NCBI RefSeq assembly: GCF_026341035.1
Contig: NZ_JAPEOQ010000001.1
Span: 620,001 to 684,000, forward strand
Direction of reading: 5' to 3'
Source: Streptomyces sp. NBC_01016
GTDB taxonomy: Bacteria > Actinomycetota > Actinomycetes > Streptomycetales > Streptomycetaceae
Length of the DNA stretch: 64,000 nt
Made by a program: the position numbers and the translations under genes. Below, piece after piece: positions 10,368-17,992 of the stretch. Position 1 is the first letter of the stretch, and each line of letters opens with the position of its first letter. Below the pieces are notes generated by a model. That model did not search any database and was not told the origin of the DNA. It was given only the letters and a program-made list of their open reading frames with translations.

Positions 10368-11492
10368 GTGGCAGCCAATGACCGGGCGGCAACTCCCGGC
10401 AAGTCCGGCGGAAGCTCCGGTGCGGACAGTCTGATGCGCGCCGCGCTGAGTGCCGTCGCGCCCGGAACCGCCCTGCGCGACGGCCTGGAGCGCATCCTCC
10501 GCGGCAACACCGGAGGCCTCATCGTCCTCGGCTCCGACAAGACGGTCGAGTCGATGTGCACGGGCGGCTTCATCCTCGACGTGGAGTTCACGGCCACGCG
10601 CCTGCGCGAGCTGTGCAAGCTCGACGGCGGCATCGTGGTCTCCTCGAACCTCGACAAGATCCTGCGGGCCGGCGTCCAGTTGGTGCCGGACCCCACGATC
10701 CCCACGGAGGAGACCGGCACCCGGCACCGCACGGCGGACCGGGTCTCCAAGCAGGTCGGCTACACCGTCGTCTCGGTCTCCCAGTCGATGCGCCTGATCG
10801 CCCTGTACGTGGACGGGCAGCGCCGCGTCCTGGAGGACTCGGCGGCGATCCTGTCCCGGGCCAACCAGGCCCTCGCGACCCTGGAGCGCTACAAGCTGCG
10901 CCTCGACGAGGTGGCGGGCACGCTCTCCGCCCTGGAGATCGAGGACCTGGTCACGGTCCGGGACGTCTCGGCGGTCGCGCAGCGCCTGGAGATGGTGCGC
11001 CGCATCGCGACCGAGATCGCCGAGTACGTCGTCGAGTTGGGCACGGACGGCCGGCTTCTGGCGTTGCAGCTCGACGAGTTGATCGCGGGCGTCGAGCCGG
11101 AGCGCGAGCTGGTCGCGCGGGACTACGTGCCCGAGCCCACCGCCAAGCGTTCCCGCACGGTCCCGGAGGCGCTGGTCGAGCTGGACGCGCTCAGCCACGC
11201 GGAACTGCTCGAACTGCCGATAGTGGCACGGGCCCTGGGCTACACCGGCTCCCCCGAGGCACTCGACTCGGCGGTGTCCCCGCGCGGGTTCCGGCTCCTG
11301 GCCAAGGTGCCGCGCCTCCCTGGCGCCATCATCGACCGCCTCGTGGAGCACTTCGGCGGCCTGCAGAAGTTGCTGGCCGCGAGCGTGGACGACCTGCAGA
11401 CGGTCGACGGGGTCGGCGAGGCGCGGGCGCGGAGCGTGCGGGAGGGCCTGTCGCGGTTGGCGGAGTCGTCGATCCTCGAGCGGTACGTGTAG
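10368..11492 (+). CDS. disA: DNA integrity scanning diadenylate cyclase DisA
   Basis: DisA makes c-di-AMP from two ATP and couples this to branched DNA sensing. GTG start with GGAGG upstream; 374 residues. The DAC domain (about 20-160) carries LDGG at 85-88, with Asp86 as the catalytic residue, and GTRHRTA, the RHR motif. A helical linker and C-terminal HhH DNA-binding repeats ([12 protein letters not shown]) follow. The classical DGA motif reads DGG here. The position of Asp86 matches the residue I recall as essential in S. venezuelae DisA. Confidence 0.97.
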   Translation: MAANDRAATPGKSGGSSGADSLMRAALSAVAPGTALRDGLERILRGNTGGLIVLGSDKTVESMCTGGFILDVEFTATRLRELCKLDGGIVVSSNLDKILRAGVQLVPDPTIPTEETGTRHRTADRVSKQVGYTVVSVSQSMRLIALYVDGQRRVLEDSAAILSRANQALATLERYKLRLDEVAGTLSALEIEDLVTVRDVSAVAQRLEMVRRIATEIAEYVVELGTDGRLLALQLDELIAGVEPERELVARDYVPEPTAKRSRTVPEALVELDALSHAELLELPIVARALGYTGSPEALDSAVSPRGFRLLAKVPRLPGAIIDRLVEHFGGLQKLLAASVDDLQTVDGVGEARARSVREGLSRLAESSILERYV

Positions 11493-11500
11493 CCCTGTAC

Positions 11501-11548
11501 AGCCCCGCCGGCGTTTGAGGCGCGGGGTCCGGGGCAGAGCCCCGAGAC
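11501..11548 (-). repeat. Dispersed intergenic repeat, copy 2 (48 nt)
   Basis: Read on the minus strand this matches 4907-4954 with four mismatches. It lies directly after disA, between convergent genes, where a transcription terminator would be expected. Confidence 0.7.
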
Positions 11549-11573
11549 GCCGCGCCGGAGGGGCTTGAGTGGC

Positions 11574-12401
11574 TCAGTCCTTCTTAAGGACGAACGACGT
11601 CTGCGCCGCGGGCAGTTGCGCCGCCTTCACCTCGACCAGGTAGGTCCCCGGCCCCGCCACTCCCGCCGAAGGCGTCGCGCACTGCGGCTCGCTCGGCCGC
11701 AGATCCCACGTGTAGTCCCGCTGCACCGTGCCGCCCGCGGGGGCCCGCAGCACCATGCCGCCCGCCCCGGCCGGGCAGTCGTCGGAGGACCAGAACGGCT
11801 TGTCGGCCTCCGCCTTGGTGATCGTGACCACCGCGGTCTTCGGCCCGAGGTCGACCTTGCAGGACTTGTCCGCCGTGTTCTTGGCGACGAGTTGGAGCTT
11901 CGGCTTGTCCCCGGGCGCGTACGAGTTGTGGACGCTGCGCACCTTCAGGGTCACGCCGCCCGCCGTGCAGTCCGGGAGGCTGGAGCCGGCCGGGACCTGG
12001 TCCCCGGAGGACGTACCCCCGCTGCCGTTGCCACCGCCGCTGCCGCCGCCGTCACCGGAGTCGCCGCCCGCAGCATCGTCCGAACCACCGGACCCCGCAC
12101 CCGAACCACCCGAGCCGCCGGAACCCGAGCCAGAACCCGAGCCGCCGGAACCGCCCGACTCGTCGCGTCCGCCGGGGTGTTCGCTGATCGCGGGTCCCGT
12201 GCCGGAGGGTCCCGGCGTGATGGACTCCGTCGGACTCTTGCCGCCTGAGCCGTTGGCGCCGTTGTTCCCGCCGCCACCGCCCAAGGTGACGATCCAGACG
12301 ATCAGCAGCGCGAGCAGCGCCACCACGGACAGCAGAACAGCCCTCCGTCGCCAATAGATGGAGGAGGGGAGCGGCCCGATCGGATTGCGCAGAGATCCCA
12401 C
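11574..12401 (-). CDS. Membrane-anchored secreted protein with Gly/Ser linker, unknown function
   Basis: This 275-residue protein has a short cytoplasmic N terminus, one membrane helix at about 20-40 (AVLLSVVALLALLIVWIVTL), about 100 residues of Gly/Ser/Asp low-complexity linker, and a C-terminal extracytoplasmic domain of about 140 residues. That domain has three cysteines and beta-rich phrases (LKVRSVHNSYAPGDKPKLQLVAKN, TYLVEVKAAQ), suggesting an Ig-like fold. I recognise no enzymatic motif. It converges with disA. Confidence 0.75.
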   Translation of the reverse strand: MGSLRNPIGPLPSSIYWRRRAVLLSVVALLALLIVWIVTLGGGGGNNGANGSGGKSPTESITPGPSGTGPAISEHPGGRDESGGSGGSGSGSGSGGSGGSGAGSGGSDDAAGGDSGDGGGSGGGNGSGGTSSGDQVPAGSSLPDCTAGGVTLKVRSVHNSYAPGDKPKLQLVAKNTADKSCKVDLGPKTAVVTITKAEADKPFWSSDDCPAGAGGMVLRAPAGGTVQRDYTWDLRPSEPQCATPSAGVAGPGTYLVEVKAAQLPAAQTSFVLKKD

Positions 12402-12508
12402 GGCTCAAACCTTACGAGAGATCGGGCCGTTGTCCGGTGCTACCCGCCGCCTCGCACACCAAGTTTTCCGGATCATCATCACGCGCACGCCGCCGAACGG
12501 GCTCCGGG

Positions 12509-12528
12509 ACCCCTGTCGATCGTCAGGT
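12509..12528. promoter_or_regulatory. Shared 20-nt palindromic box in front of the PAP2 gene
   Basis: The box ACCCCTGTCGATCGTCAGGT holds a 16-bp palindrome (14 of 16 positions symmetric). It differs at one base from the box at 15614-15633, upstream of the neighbouring histidine kinase gene. It sits 22 bp above the predicted PAP2 -35 element. Inference: binding site of the response regulator encoded at 13330-14013. Confidence 0.6.
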
Positions 12529-12550
12529 GGGGCCCGGGACCATCGCTGGA

Positions 12551-12579
12551 TGTGACAAGCCTTGGGTATTGCATACTGT
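12551..12579 (+). promoter_or_regulatory. Candidate promoter of the PAP2 gene, leaderless mRNA likely
   Basis: TGTGAC (12551-12556), a 17-bp spacer and TACTGT (12574-12579) fit a vegetative promoter. The ATG lies 9 bases after the -10 element and has no Shine-Dalgarno, so transcription probably starts at or next to the start codon. Confidence 0.45.
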
Positions 12580-12587
12580 CCGTCACC

Positions 12588-13253
12588 ATGGGAACCATCG
12601 ACTCCGACCTGTATCGCGGCATCACCGATTTCGCCCACGACACCCCTTCGTGGTTTCAGCACCTCATGGAGGTGTGGACGGAACTGGGTCTGCTGCTGTT
12701 CGCCGTGCTCTTCGTCGTCGCCTGGTGGCGGGCGCGGGCCAACGACCCGAAGGCCTTCGCCGTCGCGGTGCTCGCACCGCTGGCCACCGCGGTCGCGTAT
12801 GTGATCAGCGAGGTGGTCAAGTCGGGGATCGACGAGGAGCGGCCCTGCCGCGCCGTCTCGGGCGCCCTGCCGTCCCTGATCGACTGCCCGGTCTACGGAG
12901 ACTGGTCCTTCCCCTCCAACCACGCCACGATCGCCGCCGCCGCGGCCGTGGGCCTCGCGCTGGCCTGGCCGAAGGTGGGCTGGTTCACGGTGCCGATGGC
13001 GCTCCTCATGGCGTTCTCACGCGTCTTCGTGGGCGTGCACTACCCGCACGACGTCGCGGTGGGCCTGCTGCTCGGCACGCTGGTCGCGTTCCTCGTCGTA
13101 CGCCTTCTGACGCGGCCGGGAGCGCGGGTGACCGAGGCGATGCGGGGGTCCGGGAACGGGCTCGTGCGGTGGTTCGCCGGGCCGGGGCCCGCGGGGGCCG
13201 GGTACGGCTCGACGCCCGACGGCCGCTCGCGGCGCGGGGCGCACAGGCGCTGA
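12588..13253 (+). CDS. PAP2-family membrane phosphatase
   Basis: This 221-residue membrane protein carries the three acid-phosphatase motifs: KSGIDEERP (K-x6-RP), PSNHA (variant of PSGH) and SRVFVGVHYPHDV (SR-x5-H-x3-D). At least four membrane helices surround them. Family members dephosphorylate phosphatidic acid or undecaprenyl pyrophosphate, the latter fitting cell-wall lipid recycling and bacitracin tolerance; the substrate is not decided by sequence. It converges on a two-component system and shares an upstream palindromic box with it, so it may be a target. Start 12588 is preferred over 12552 because of the promoter position. Confidence 0.9.
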   Translation: MGTIDSDLYRGITDFAHDTPSWFQHLMEVWTELGLLLFAVLFVVAWWRARANDPKAFAVAVLAPLATAVAYVISEVVKSGIDEERPCRAVSGALPSLIDCPVYGDWSFPSNHATIAAAAAVGLALAWPKVGWFTVPMALLMAFSRVFVGVHYPHDVAVGLLLGTLVAFLVVRLLTRPGARVTEAMRGSGNGLVRWFAGPGPAGAGYGSTPDGRSRRGAHRR

Positions 13254-13271
13254 ACTTTCTGAAGACAGACA

Positions 13272-13311
13272 GACGTAGCGGGCCCCGAAGATGATCGGGG
13301 CCCGCTACGTC
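13272..13311. terminator. Strong bidirectional terminator
   Basis: A perfect 17-bp GC-rich stem (13272-13288 with 13295-13311) and a 6-base loop AGATGA lie between the convergent PAP2 and response-regulator genes. Confidence 0.85.
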
Positions 13312-13329
13312 TTTCGGCCTCCAGAACCG

Positions 13330-14013
13330 CTACGTCAGCAGCCCCGCCTCGTACGCCACGATGGCCGCCTGCACGCGGTTCTTGACCTCGAGGCGCTCCA
13401 GGACCGCGCTGACGTACGCCTTCACCGTCCCCTCCACGAGGTTCAGCCGGTCGGCGATCTCCGGGTTCGACAGGCCCGCGCCGACCAGGCCGAGCACCTC
13501 GCGCTCGCGCGGGGTGAGCGCCGCGACGCGCTGCCGGGCGGCGGCCTCGCGGGTCAGCCGCCCGCCGCCGAGCCCGTCGATGACATGCCGGGCCACCTTC
13601 GGCGACAGGAACGCGGCGCCGTCCGCCACCGCCCGTACGCCCGCCATCAGTTCGTGCGGATCACCGGACTTGAGCAGGAAGCCGGTCGCGCCGCCGCCGA
13701 GGGCCCGCGCCACGTACGCGTCCTCGGAGAACGTGGTCAGCATCGCCACGGCCGTGCCGGGCACCGTCGCCGTGATCTCCTCCGCCGCCGCGAGGCCGTC
13801 CAGGCGCGGCATGCGGATGTCGAGGAGCGCCACGTCCGGGCGGTGGGCCTGGGCGAGCCGCACGGCCTCCCGCCCGTCGGCGGCCTCCGCGACGATCTCG
13901 AAGTCGCCGCCCGCCGCGAGGATCGCGCCGACCCCGGCCCGGATCATCGCCTCGTCGTCGGCGAGCAGCACCCTGATCCGTCTGCCGGCGCCCGGTTCGC
14001 TCAGCGCGCCCAT
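13330..14013 (-). CDS. NarL/LuxR-family response regulator
   Basis: The 227-residue protein has a receiver domain with phospho-acceptor Asp65 (VALLDIRMPRLDG), acidic pocket ADDE and the switch Lys in FLLKSGDP. A C-terminal LuxR helix-turn-helix follows (LTPREREVLGLVGAGLSNPEIADRLNLVEGTVKAYVSAVL). Its start lies inside the upstream histidine kinase gene (13-bp overlap), so the pair is co-translated. The likely binding motif is the shared 20-nt palindrome described at 12509 and 15614. Confidence 0.95.
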   Translation of the reverse strand: MGALSEPGAGRRIRVLLADDEAMIRAGVGAILAAGGDFEIVAEAADGREAVRLAQAHRPDVALLDIRMPRLDGLAAAEEITATVPGTAVAMLTTFSEDAYVARALGGGATGFLLKSGDPHELMAGVRAVADGAAFLSPKVARHVIDGLGGGRLTREAAARQRVAALTPREREVLGLVGAGLSNPEIADRLNLVEGTVKAYVSAVLERLEVKNRVQAAIVAYEAGLLT

Positions 14014-15581
14014 TCACGCTCCTCTTCCTTCACTTGGTCGGCGGTGCCCGCCTTCGGGATCACCGCCTTGTCGACGAGGGTGTGCGCCGTGTCGTCGGCG
14101 AAGCAGAGTCTGAAGTGCTCGACGGACACGAACAGTTCACCGCTCGCCCGGTAGTAGCGGCAGTCCGCGTGCGCCGGGGGCGGCGTGGGCGCGCGCTCGA
14201 CGGGCGGGTCGCTGATCGTGCGCTCGGGCAGCCGCGACTCGACGTCGGCGAGGGGCGCGCCGACACGCAACTGCGCGTACGCCTGCGGGGTGAGGACGGC
14301 GTGCGTCTTCGTGTACGCGTACCAGGTGAACGCCCCGCCGATCAGGACGGTTCCCGCGACCGCCGCCGCCCCGAAGGCCAGGCCCACGCGGCGTCTGGCG
14401 GTGCGGCGGGCGTGCCCGAAACCGGCGTCGACGTCGACGGGGGTGCCGCCGAGCGGGGCGCCGGGCGCGGGAAGGCGGGCGCTCACCCGGAAGCCGCCGT
14501 CGTGCGGGCCGGCGTCGAAGCCGCCGCCGAGCGCGGTGATCCGGGCCCGCAGGCCGAGCAGTCCGGTGCCGCTGCCGGACGGCGCGGCGGGCGCGTCCGC
14601 CGGGCGGGCGTTGGTGACGGTGACGGTCGTGGCGGTGTCGTCCTGCCGCGCCTCTACGGTGACGGGGGCGCCCGGCGCGTACTTGGCGGCGTTGGTCAGG
14701 GCTTCTTGGACGACGCGGTAGACGGTGCGGTCTTCGGTGCCGGTACCGGGGGCGCTCACCAGGTGCACCGGGAGGCCCGATTCGGCGGCCCGGTCGACGA
14801 GTTCCGCGACGGTCTCGCCGGGTGGGGCGAGCGGGGCCTGCTCGTCGTCCTCCTCGCGCAGCAGGCCGATGATTCCGTGCAGCCGGTCGGTGGCGTCGGA
14901 GGCGGCGGAGCGCAGGTCGGCGGCGGCGTCGCGGTGCTGGTCGGCGAGGCCGGGGGCGACCTGGAGGGCGCCGGCGCGCAGCGCGATGAGGCTGAGTTCA
15001 TGGCCCAGGGAGTCGTGCATGTCCTGCGCGATCCGGGCCCGTTCGCGCAGCCGGGCGCGGTCCGCGACGATCCGGTGCTCGCGCTCCAACTGCTCGGCCC
15101 TGGCCCAGCCGGCGGCGGTCAGCTCGCCGCTCTGCCGCCAGTACCGCCCGATGAGCCAGGGGAAGACGGCGCCGAACAGCAACGTCCCCATGAGCACCAG
15201 CCACTCGGCGGCCGGGTCGACCTGCCGGATGCTGATCTTGACGGTGCCGGCGACGGCGAGCGCCCCGAAGGCGAGGAGCGAGGGACGTACGGCCGGTGAC
15301 CGCAGCCCCATGAGGTACGCGAAGACGGCGAGCGCGCCCCCGTACGAAAGCGTGAACAGGGATGACGCGACGGCGAGGCCCGGGGCGGCCGCGAGCAGGA
15401 AGGCGGTGGCGGGGAGCCGGCGGTGCAGCGCGGTGGCGGCGCCGAGCGCGGCGATCCCGGTGAGCTGCTGCCAGGTGCTGTCCGGTTCGTGCAGATGCAG
15501 CCACTCGACGGCGAGCACCGGGACGGCGAGCGCGCCCCAGAGCGACAGCTCGACCAGCAAGGTACGTCGTCGATCCTCCAC
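14001..15581 (-). CDS. Histidine kinase with an extra C-terminal membrane helix and extracytoplasmic domain
   Basis: The GTG start gives 526 residues. Four to five membrane helices occupy about 5-145, a coiled region 155-182, then HisKA_3 with His189 (RIAQDMHDSLGHELSL) and an HATPase domain with N-box EALTNAAKYA (293-302) and GTGLLGLRARI. Kinases of this family normally end near residue 370. Here a basic stretch, a membrane helix (about 400-421) and about 105 more residues follow. They have two cysteines (474, 493) and a YAQLRVGAPLADVESRL motif resembling SmpA/OmlA-type domains. The tail is predicted to be outside the cell. Confidence 0.9.
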   Translation of the reverse strand: MEDRRRTLLVELSLWGALAVPVLAVEWLHLHEPDSTWQQLTGIAALGAATALHRRLPATAFLLAAAPGLAVASSLFTLSYGGALAVFAYLMGLRSPAVRPSLLAFGALAVAGTVKISIRQVDPAAEWLVLMGTLLFGAVFPWLIGRYWRQSGELTAAGWARAEQLEREHRIVADRARLRERARIAQDMHDSLGHELSLIALRAGALQVAPGLADQHRDAAADLRSAASDATDRLHGIIGLLREEDDEQAPLAPPGETVAELVDRAAESGLPVHLVSAPGTGTEDRTVYRVVQEALTNAAKYAPGAPVTVEARQDDTATTVTVTNARPADAPAAPSGSGTGLLGLRARITALGGGFDAGPHDGGFRVSARLPAPGAPLGGTPVDVDAGFGHARRTARRRVGLAFGAAAVAGTVLIGGAFTWYAYTKTHAVLTPQAYAQLRVGAPLADVESRLPERTISDPPVERAPTPPPAHADCRYYRASGELFVSVEHFRLCFADDTAHTLVDKAVIPKAGTADQVKEEEREWAR

Positions 15582-15613
15582 GCCCCGACGCTACAAGCGA
15601 GCCGGTCCCCGCC

Positions 15614-15663
15614 ACCCCTGCCGATCGTCAGGTCCCCCCGACCACCTTCGGCGAACCTGACGA
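15614..15663. promoter_or_regulatory. Shared palindromic box plus half-site upstream of the two-component operon
   Basis: ACCCCTGCCGATCGTCAGGT at 15614-15633 matches 19 of 20 bases of the box at 12509-12528. An inverted half-site ACCTGACGA follows at 15655-15663. It lies 33 bp upstream of the kinase GTG. Inference: autoregulation by the encoded response regulator. Confidence 0.6.
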
Positions 15664-16161
15664 CCTACCGCCAGCCACACGGCCGACGCCGCCCTGCCTT
15701 GGGCAATCTGCCGCCTGGGGCGGCAGGGTGGGCAAGGCGGCACCCCGGTGCCGCGCACCCCTCACGACGGGCCCTGCCCCGGCACAGCAGCCGGGCCCCG
15801 GGGAGGCCGAAGCCCCCGGAGGGGGCGGGCGGGTGGGAGACGACCGGGCACCGGCGCAGCCGGGCAGGGATCGGTGCCCGCGCGGCCGAACGCAGGGGCG
15901 CCCACCCCGGCAAAGCTCCAGGACCCGGTGCCGCGCACCCAGCACCACAGACCCCGCCCCCGGCGCAGCCGGAGAGGGGCCGGTGCAGCGCGCCGATCGC
16001 ATGGACGTCGACCCCGGCAAAGCCCCGGACCCCGGCACCGCACACCGAACACATCGGCGCCCACCCCCGCGCCCCCCGCACCACAGACCCCAACCCCACC
16101 CCCGCACAACACCCCACGCTCCCCCGCCCCGGCCCCCGTACATGGCAGGATCGGAGATGCC
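15664..16161. repeat. Non-coding stretch of degenerate GC-rich repeats before mutY
   Basis: No protein with normal Streptomyces composition fits this 500-bp stretch. It is built of degenerate units. CCCCGGCAAAGC appears near 15905 and 16013, each followed by CCRGACCC and a CCGCRCACC core. CCGGTGCCGCGCACCC is at about 15746 and 15926, ACCACAGACCCC near 15943 and 16080, and GGCGCAGCCGG at 15852 and 15962. Several segments also pair as hairpins. It probably holds the mutY promoter near its right end. Origin by decayed tandem duplication is an inference. Confidence 0.55.
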
Positions 16162-17079
16162 ATGACTGCGCTCACGAAGAACTCCGAGAACGCCGCGACC
16201 GCCGCGACCGCCGATCTCCACGCACCGGTCATCGACTGGTTCACCGAGCACGCCCGCGACCTCCCCTGGCGCCGCCGCGACGCGGGCCCGTGGGGCGTGA
16301 TGGTCAGCGAGTTCATGCTCCAGCAGACCCCCGTCAACCGCGTGCTCCCGGTGTACGAGCAGTGGCTCGCCCGCTGGCCCCGCCCCGCCGATCTCGCCGC
16401 GGAGGCCCCCGGTGAGGCCGTCCGCGCCTGGGGCCGGCTCGGCTACCCGCGCCGCGCCCTGCGCCTGCACGGCGCCGCCGTCGCCATAACGGAACGCCAC
16501 GGCGGCGACGTACCCACCGGCCACGCGCAGCTCCTCGCGCTGCCCGGCATCGGCGAGTACACGGCGGCCGCCGTCGCCTCGTTCGCGTACGGCCAGCGGC
16601 ACGCGGTGCTCGACACGAACGTGCGGCGGGTGTTCGCCCGCGCCGTCGCCGGCGTGCAGTACCCGCCGAACGCGACGACCGCCGCCGAGCGGAAGCTGGC
16701 CCGCGCGCTGCTGCCCGAGGAGGAGGACACCGCCGCCAAGTGGGCCGCCGCCTCCATGGAGTTGGGCGCTCTGGTGTGCACCGCCAAGAACGAGGAGTGC
16801 CACCGCTGCCCGATCGCCGCGATGTGCGCGTGGCGGCTCTCCGGGAAGCCCGCGCACGAGGGCCCGCCGCGCCGCGGCCAGACGTACGCGGGCACGGACC
16901 GCCAGGTCCGCGGCAAGCTGCTCGCCGTGCTGCGGGACGCCGTCGCCCCGGTGCCGCAGGCCGCGCTCGACCGCGTGTGGGACGAGCCGGTGCAGCGGGC
17001 CAGGGCCCTGGACGGCCTGGTCGACGACGGCTTGGTGGAGCCGCTCGCGGGCGGCCTCTACCGGCTTCCGCAGGGCTGA
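16162..17079 (+). CDS. mutY: A/G-specific adenine DNA glycosylase
   Basis: MutY removes adenine mispaired with 8-oxoguanine. The 305-residue protein shows catalytic Glu50 (VSEFMLQQT), the helix-hairpin-helix LPGIGEYTAAAVASFAYG, catalytic Asp151 (VLDTNVRRV) and the [4Fe-4S] ligands C-x6-C-x2-C-x5-C (CTAKNEECHRCPIAAMC). The C-terminal NUDIX-like domain is reduced to about 70 residues compared with about 350-residue enzymes; short forms are usual in actinomycetes. The ATG at 16162 is chosen because everything upstream in frame is repeat DNA. Confidence 0.95.
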   Translation: MTALTKNSENAATAATADLHAPVIDWFTEHARDLPWRRRDAGPWGVMVSEFMLQQTPVNRVLPVYEQWLARWPRPADLAAEAPGEAVRAWGRLGYPRRALRLHGAAVAITERHGGDVPTGHAQLLALPGIGEYTAAAVASFAYGQRHAVLDTNVRRVFARAVAGVQYPPNATTAAERKLARALLPEEEDTAAKWAAASMELGALVCTAKNEECHRCPIAAMCAWRLSGKPAHEGPPRRGQTYAGTDRQVRGKLLAVLRDAVAPVPQAALDRVWDEPVQRARALDGLVDDGLVEPLAGGLYRLPQG

Positions 17080-17086
17080 GCCGGGC

Positions 17087-17125
17087 GCGGAGACCCACAC
17101 GGCCGACGCGGAGACCCACACGGCC
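17087..17125. repeat. 21-bp tandem duplication after mutY
   Basis: GCGGAGACCCACACGGCC occurs at 17087-17104 and 17108-17125, eight bases past the mutY stop. It is one of several short duplications sitting at gene ends in this window. Confidence 0.75.
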
Positions 17126-17200
17126 CCCTTCGTTACACAACCGACGGGTAGTCGTGCGTTCGCCGCTGGCCGGAACGGACAACGCCGTGACAACTCCTCC

Positions 17201-17219
17201 GTAACTTCTTCCTCGTAAC
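17201..17219. promoter_or_regulatory. Direct GTAAC repeat upstream of sigE, candidate CseB site
   Basis: GTAAC at 17201-17205 recurs at 17215-17219, spaced 14 bp, 55-73 bp before the sigE ATG. In S. coelicolor the sigE promoter is activated by CseB, an OmpR-type regulator that would be expected to bind direct repeats. The assignment is an inference. Confidence 0.3.
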
Positions 17220-17273
17220 CGCACACGACCTGTGCGGACCACGGGGATTGCAGGAAGCGGGAGGCAGTTGATC

Positions 17274-17825
17274 ATGGCGCATGCCGGTGAGGTGCTCGGG
17301 TTCGAAGAGTACGTGCGGACGCGGCAGGACGCTCTGCTGCGCAGCGCCCGGCGGCTCGTGCCCGACCCGGTCGACGCCCAGGACCTGCTGCAGACCGCGC
17401 TCGTGCGGACGTACGGGCGGTGGGACGGCATAGCGGACAAGCGCCTGGCCGACGCGTATCTGCGCCGGGTCATGATCAACACGCGGACCGAGTGGTGGCG
17501 GGCGCGCAAGCTGGAGGAAGTGCCCACCGAGCAGCTGCCCGAGTCCTCGATCGACGACTCGACGGAGCAGCACGCGGACCGCGCCCTGCTGATGGACGTC
17601 ATGAAGGTGCTCGCTCCGAAGCAGCGCAGCGTCGTGGTGCTGCGACACTGGGAGCAGATGTCCACAGAGGAGACGGCCGCCGCTCTCGGAATGTCGGCCG
17701 GAACCGTGAAGAGCACGCTGCACCGGGCCCTCGCCCGGCTCCGTGAGGAGCTGGAGAAGCGGGAGCGCGAGGAACTGGCCAGCCGCGCGCTCGAACGTGA
17801 GGAGCGGGAGCGTTGCGCGGCCTAG
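17274..17825 (+). CDS. sigE: ECF sigma factor SigE (cell-envelope stress)
   Basis: The 183-residue SigE-family ECF sigma factor has region 2 (FEEYVRTRQDALLRSARRLVPDPVDAQDLLQTALVRTYGRW...LRRVMINTRTEWWR) and region 4 (LAPKQRSVVVLRHWEQMSTEETAAALGMSAGTVKSTLHRAL). The ATG is preceded by GGGAGG. Context (lipoprotein, OmpR regulator and sensor kinase following in order) matches the sigE-cseA-cseB-cseC operon of S. coelicolor, where SigE directs cell-wall genes and the operon is switched on by envelope damage. There is no anti-sigma gene; control is by CseB/CseC. A small stem with loop TACG follows the stop at 17824-17837. Confidence 0.95.
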   Translation: MAHAGEVLGFEEYVRTRQDALLRSARRLVPDPVDAQDLLQTALVRTYGRWDGIADKRLADAYLRRVMINTRTEWWRARKLEEVPTEQLPESSIDDSTEQHADRALLMDVMKVLAPKQRSVVVLRHWEQMSTEETAAALGMSAGTVKSTLHRALARLREELEKREREELASRALEREERERCAA

Positions 17826-17854
17826 GCATACGTGCCTCTGGGATTCGTACGTCC

Positions 17855-17992
17855 CTGATGCGGGGGCGATCCGCCCTGATGCGGAGGCTTTCCGCCCTGA
17901 TCCGGGGTCTTTCCAACGTGATACGGGGACGTTCCGTCGTGACGCGGGAGCGATCCGCCGTGACGCAGGAGCGTTCCGCCCTGAAGCGGGGC
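17855..17992 (+). repeat. Six and a half in-frame 21-bp tandem repeats between sigE and cseA
   Basis: Units begin at 17855, 17876, 17897, 17918, 17939 and 17960, with a 12-base partial at 17981. The consensus is STGAYGCGGRRGCGWTCCGCC split as STGAYGCGGRRG plus CGWTCCGCC. The period is exactly seven codons, and the frame runs into the lipoprotein, encoding Arg/Ser-rich heptads such as MRGRSAL. If translated, cseA starts at 17858 or near it; if not, this is untranslated leader DNA. Confidence 0.85.

Noticed and set aside
17855..17992. CRISPR-like array
   Set aside because: Units are contiguous 21-bp direct repeats without spacers and lie in frame with cseA.
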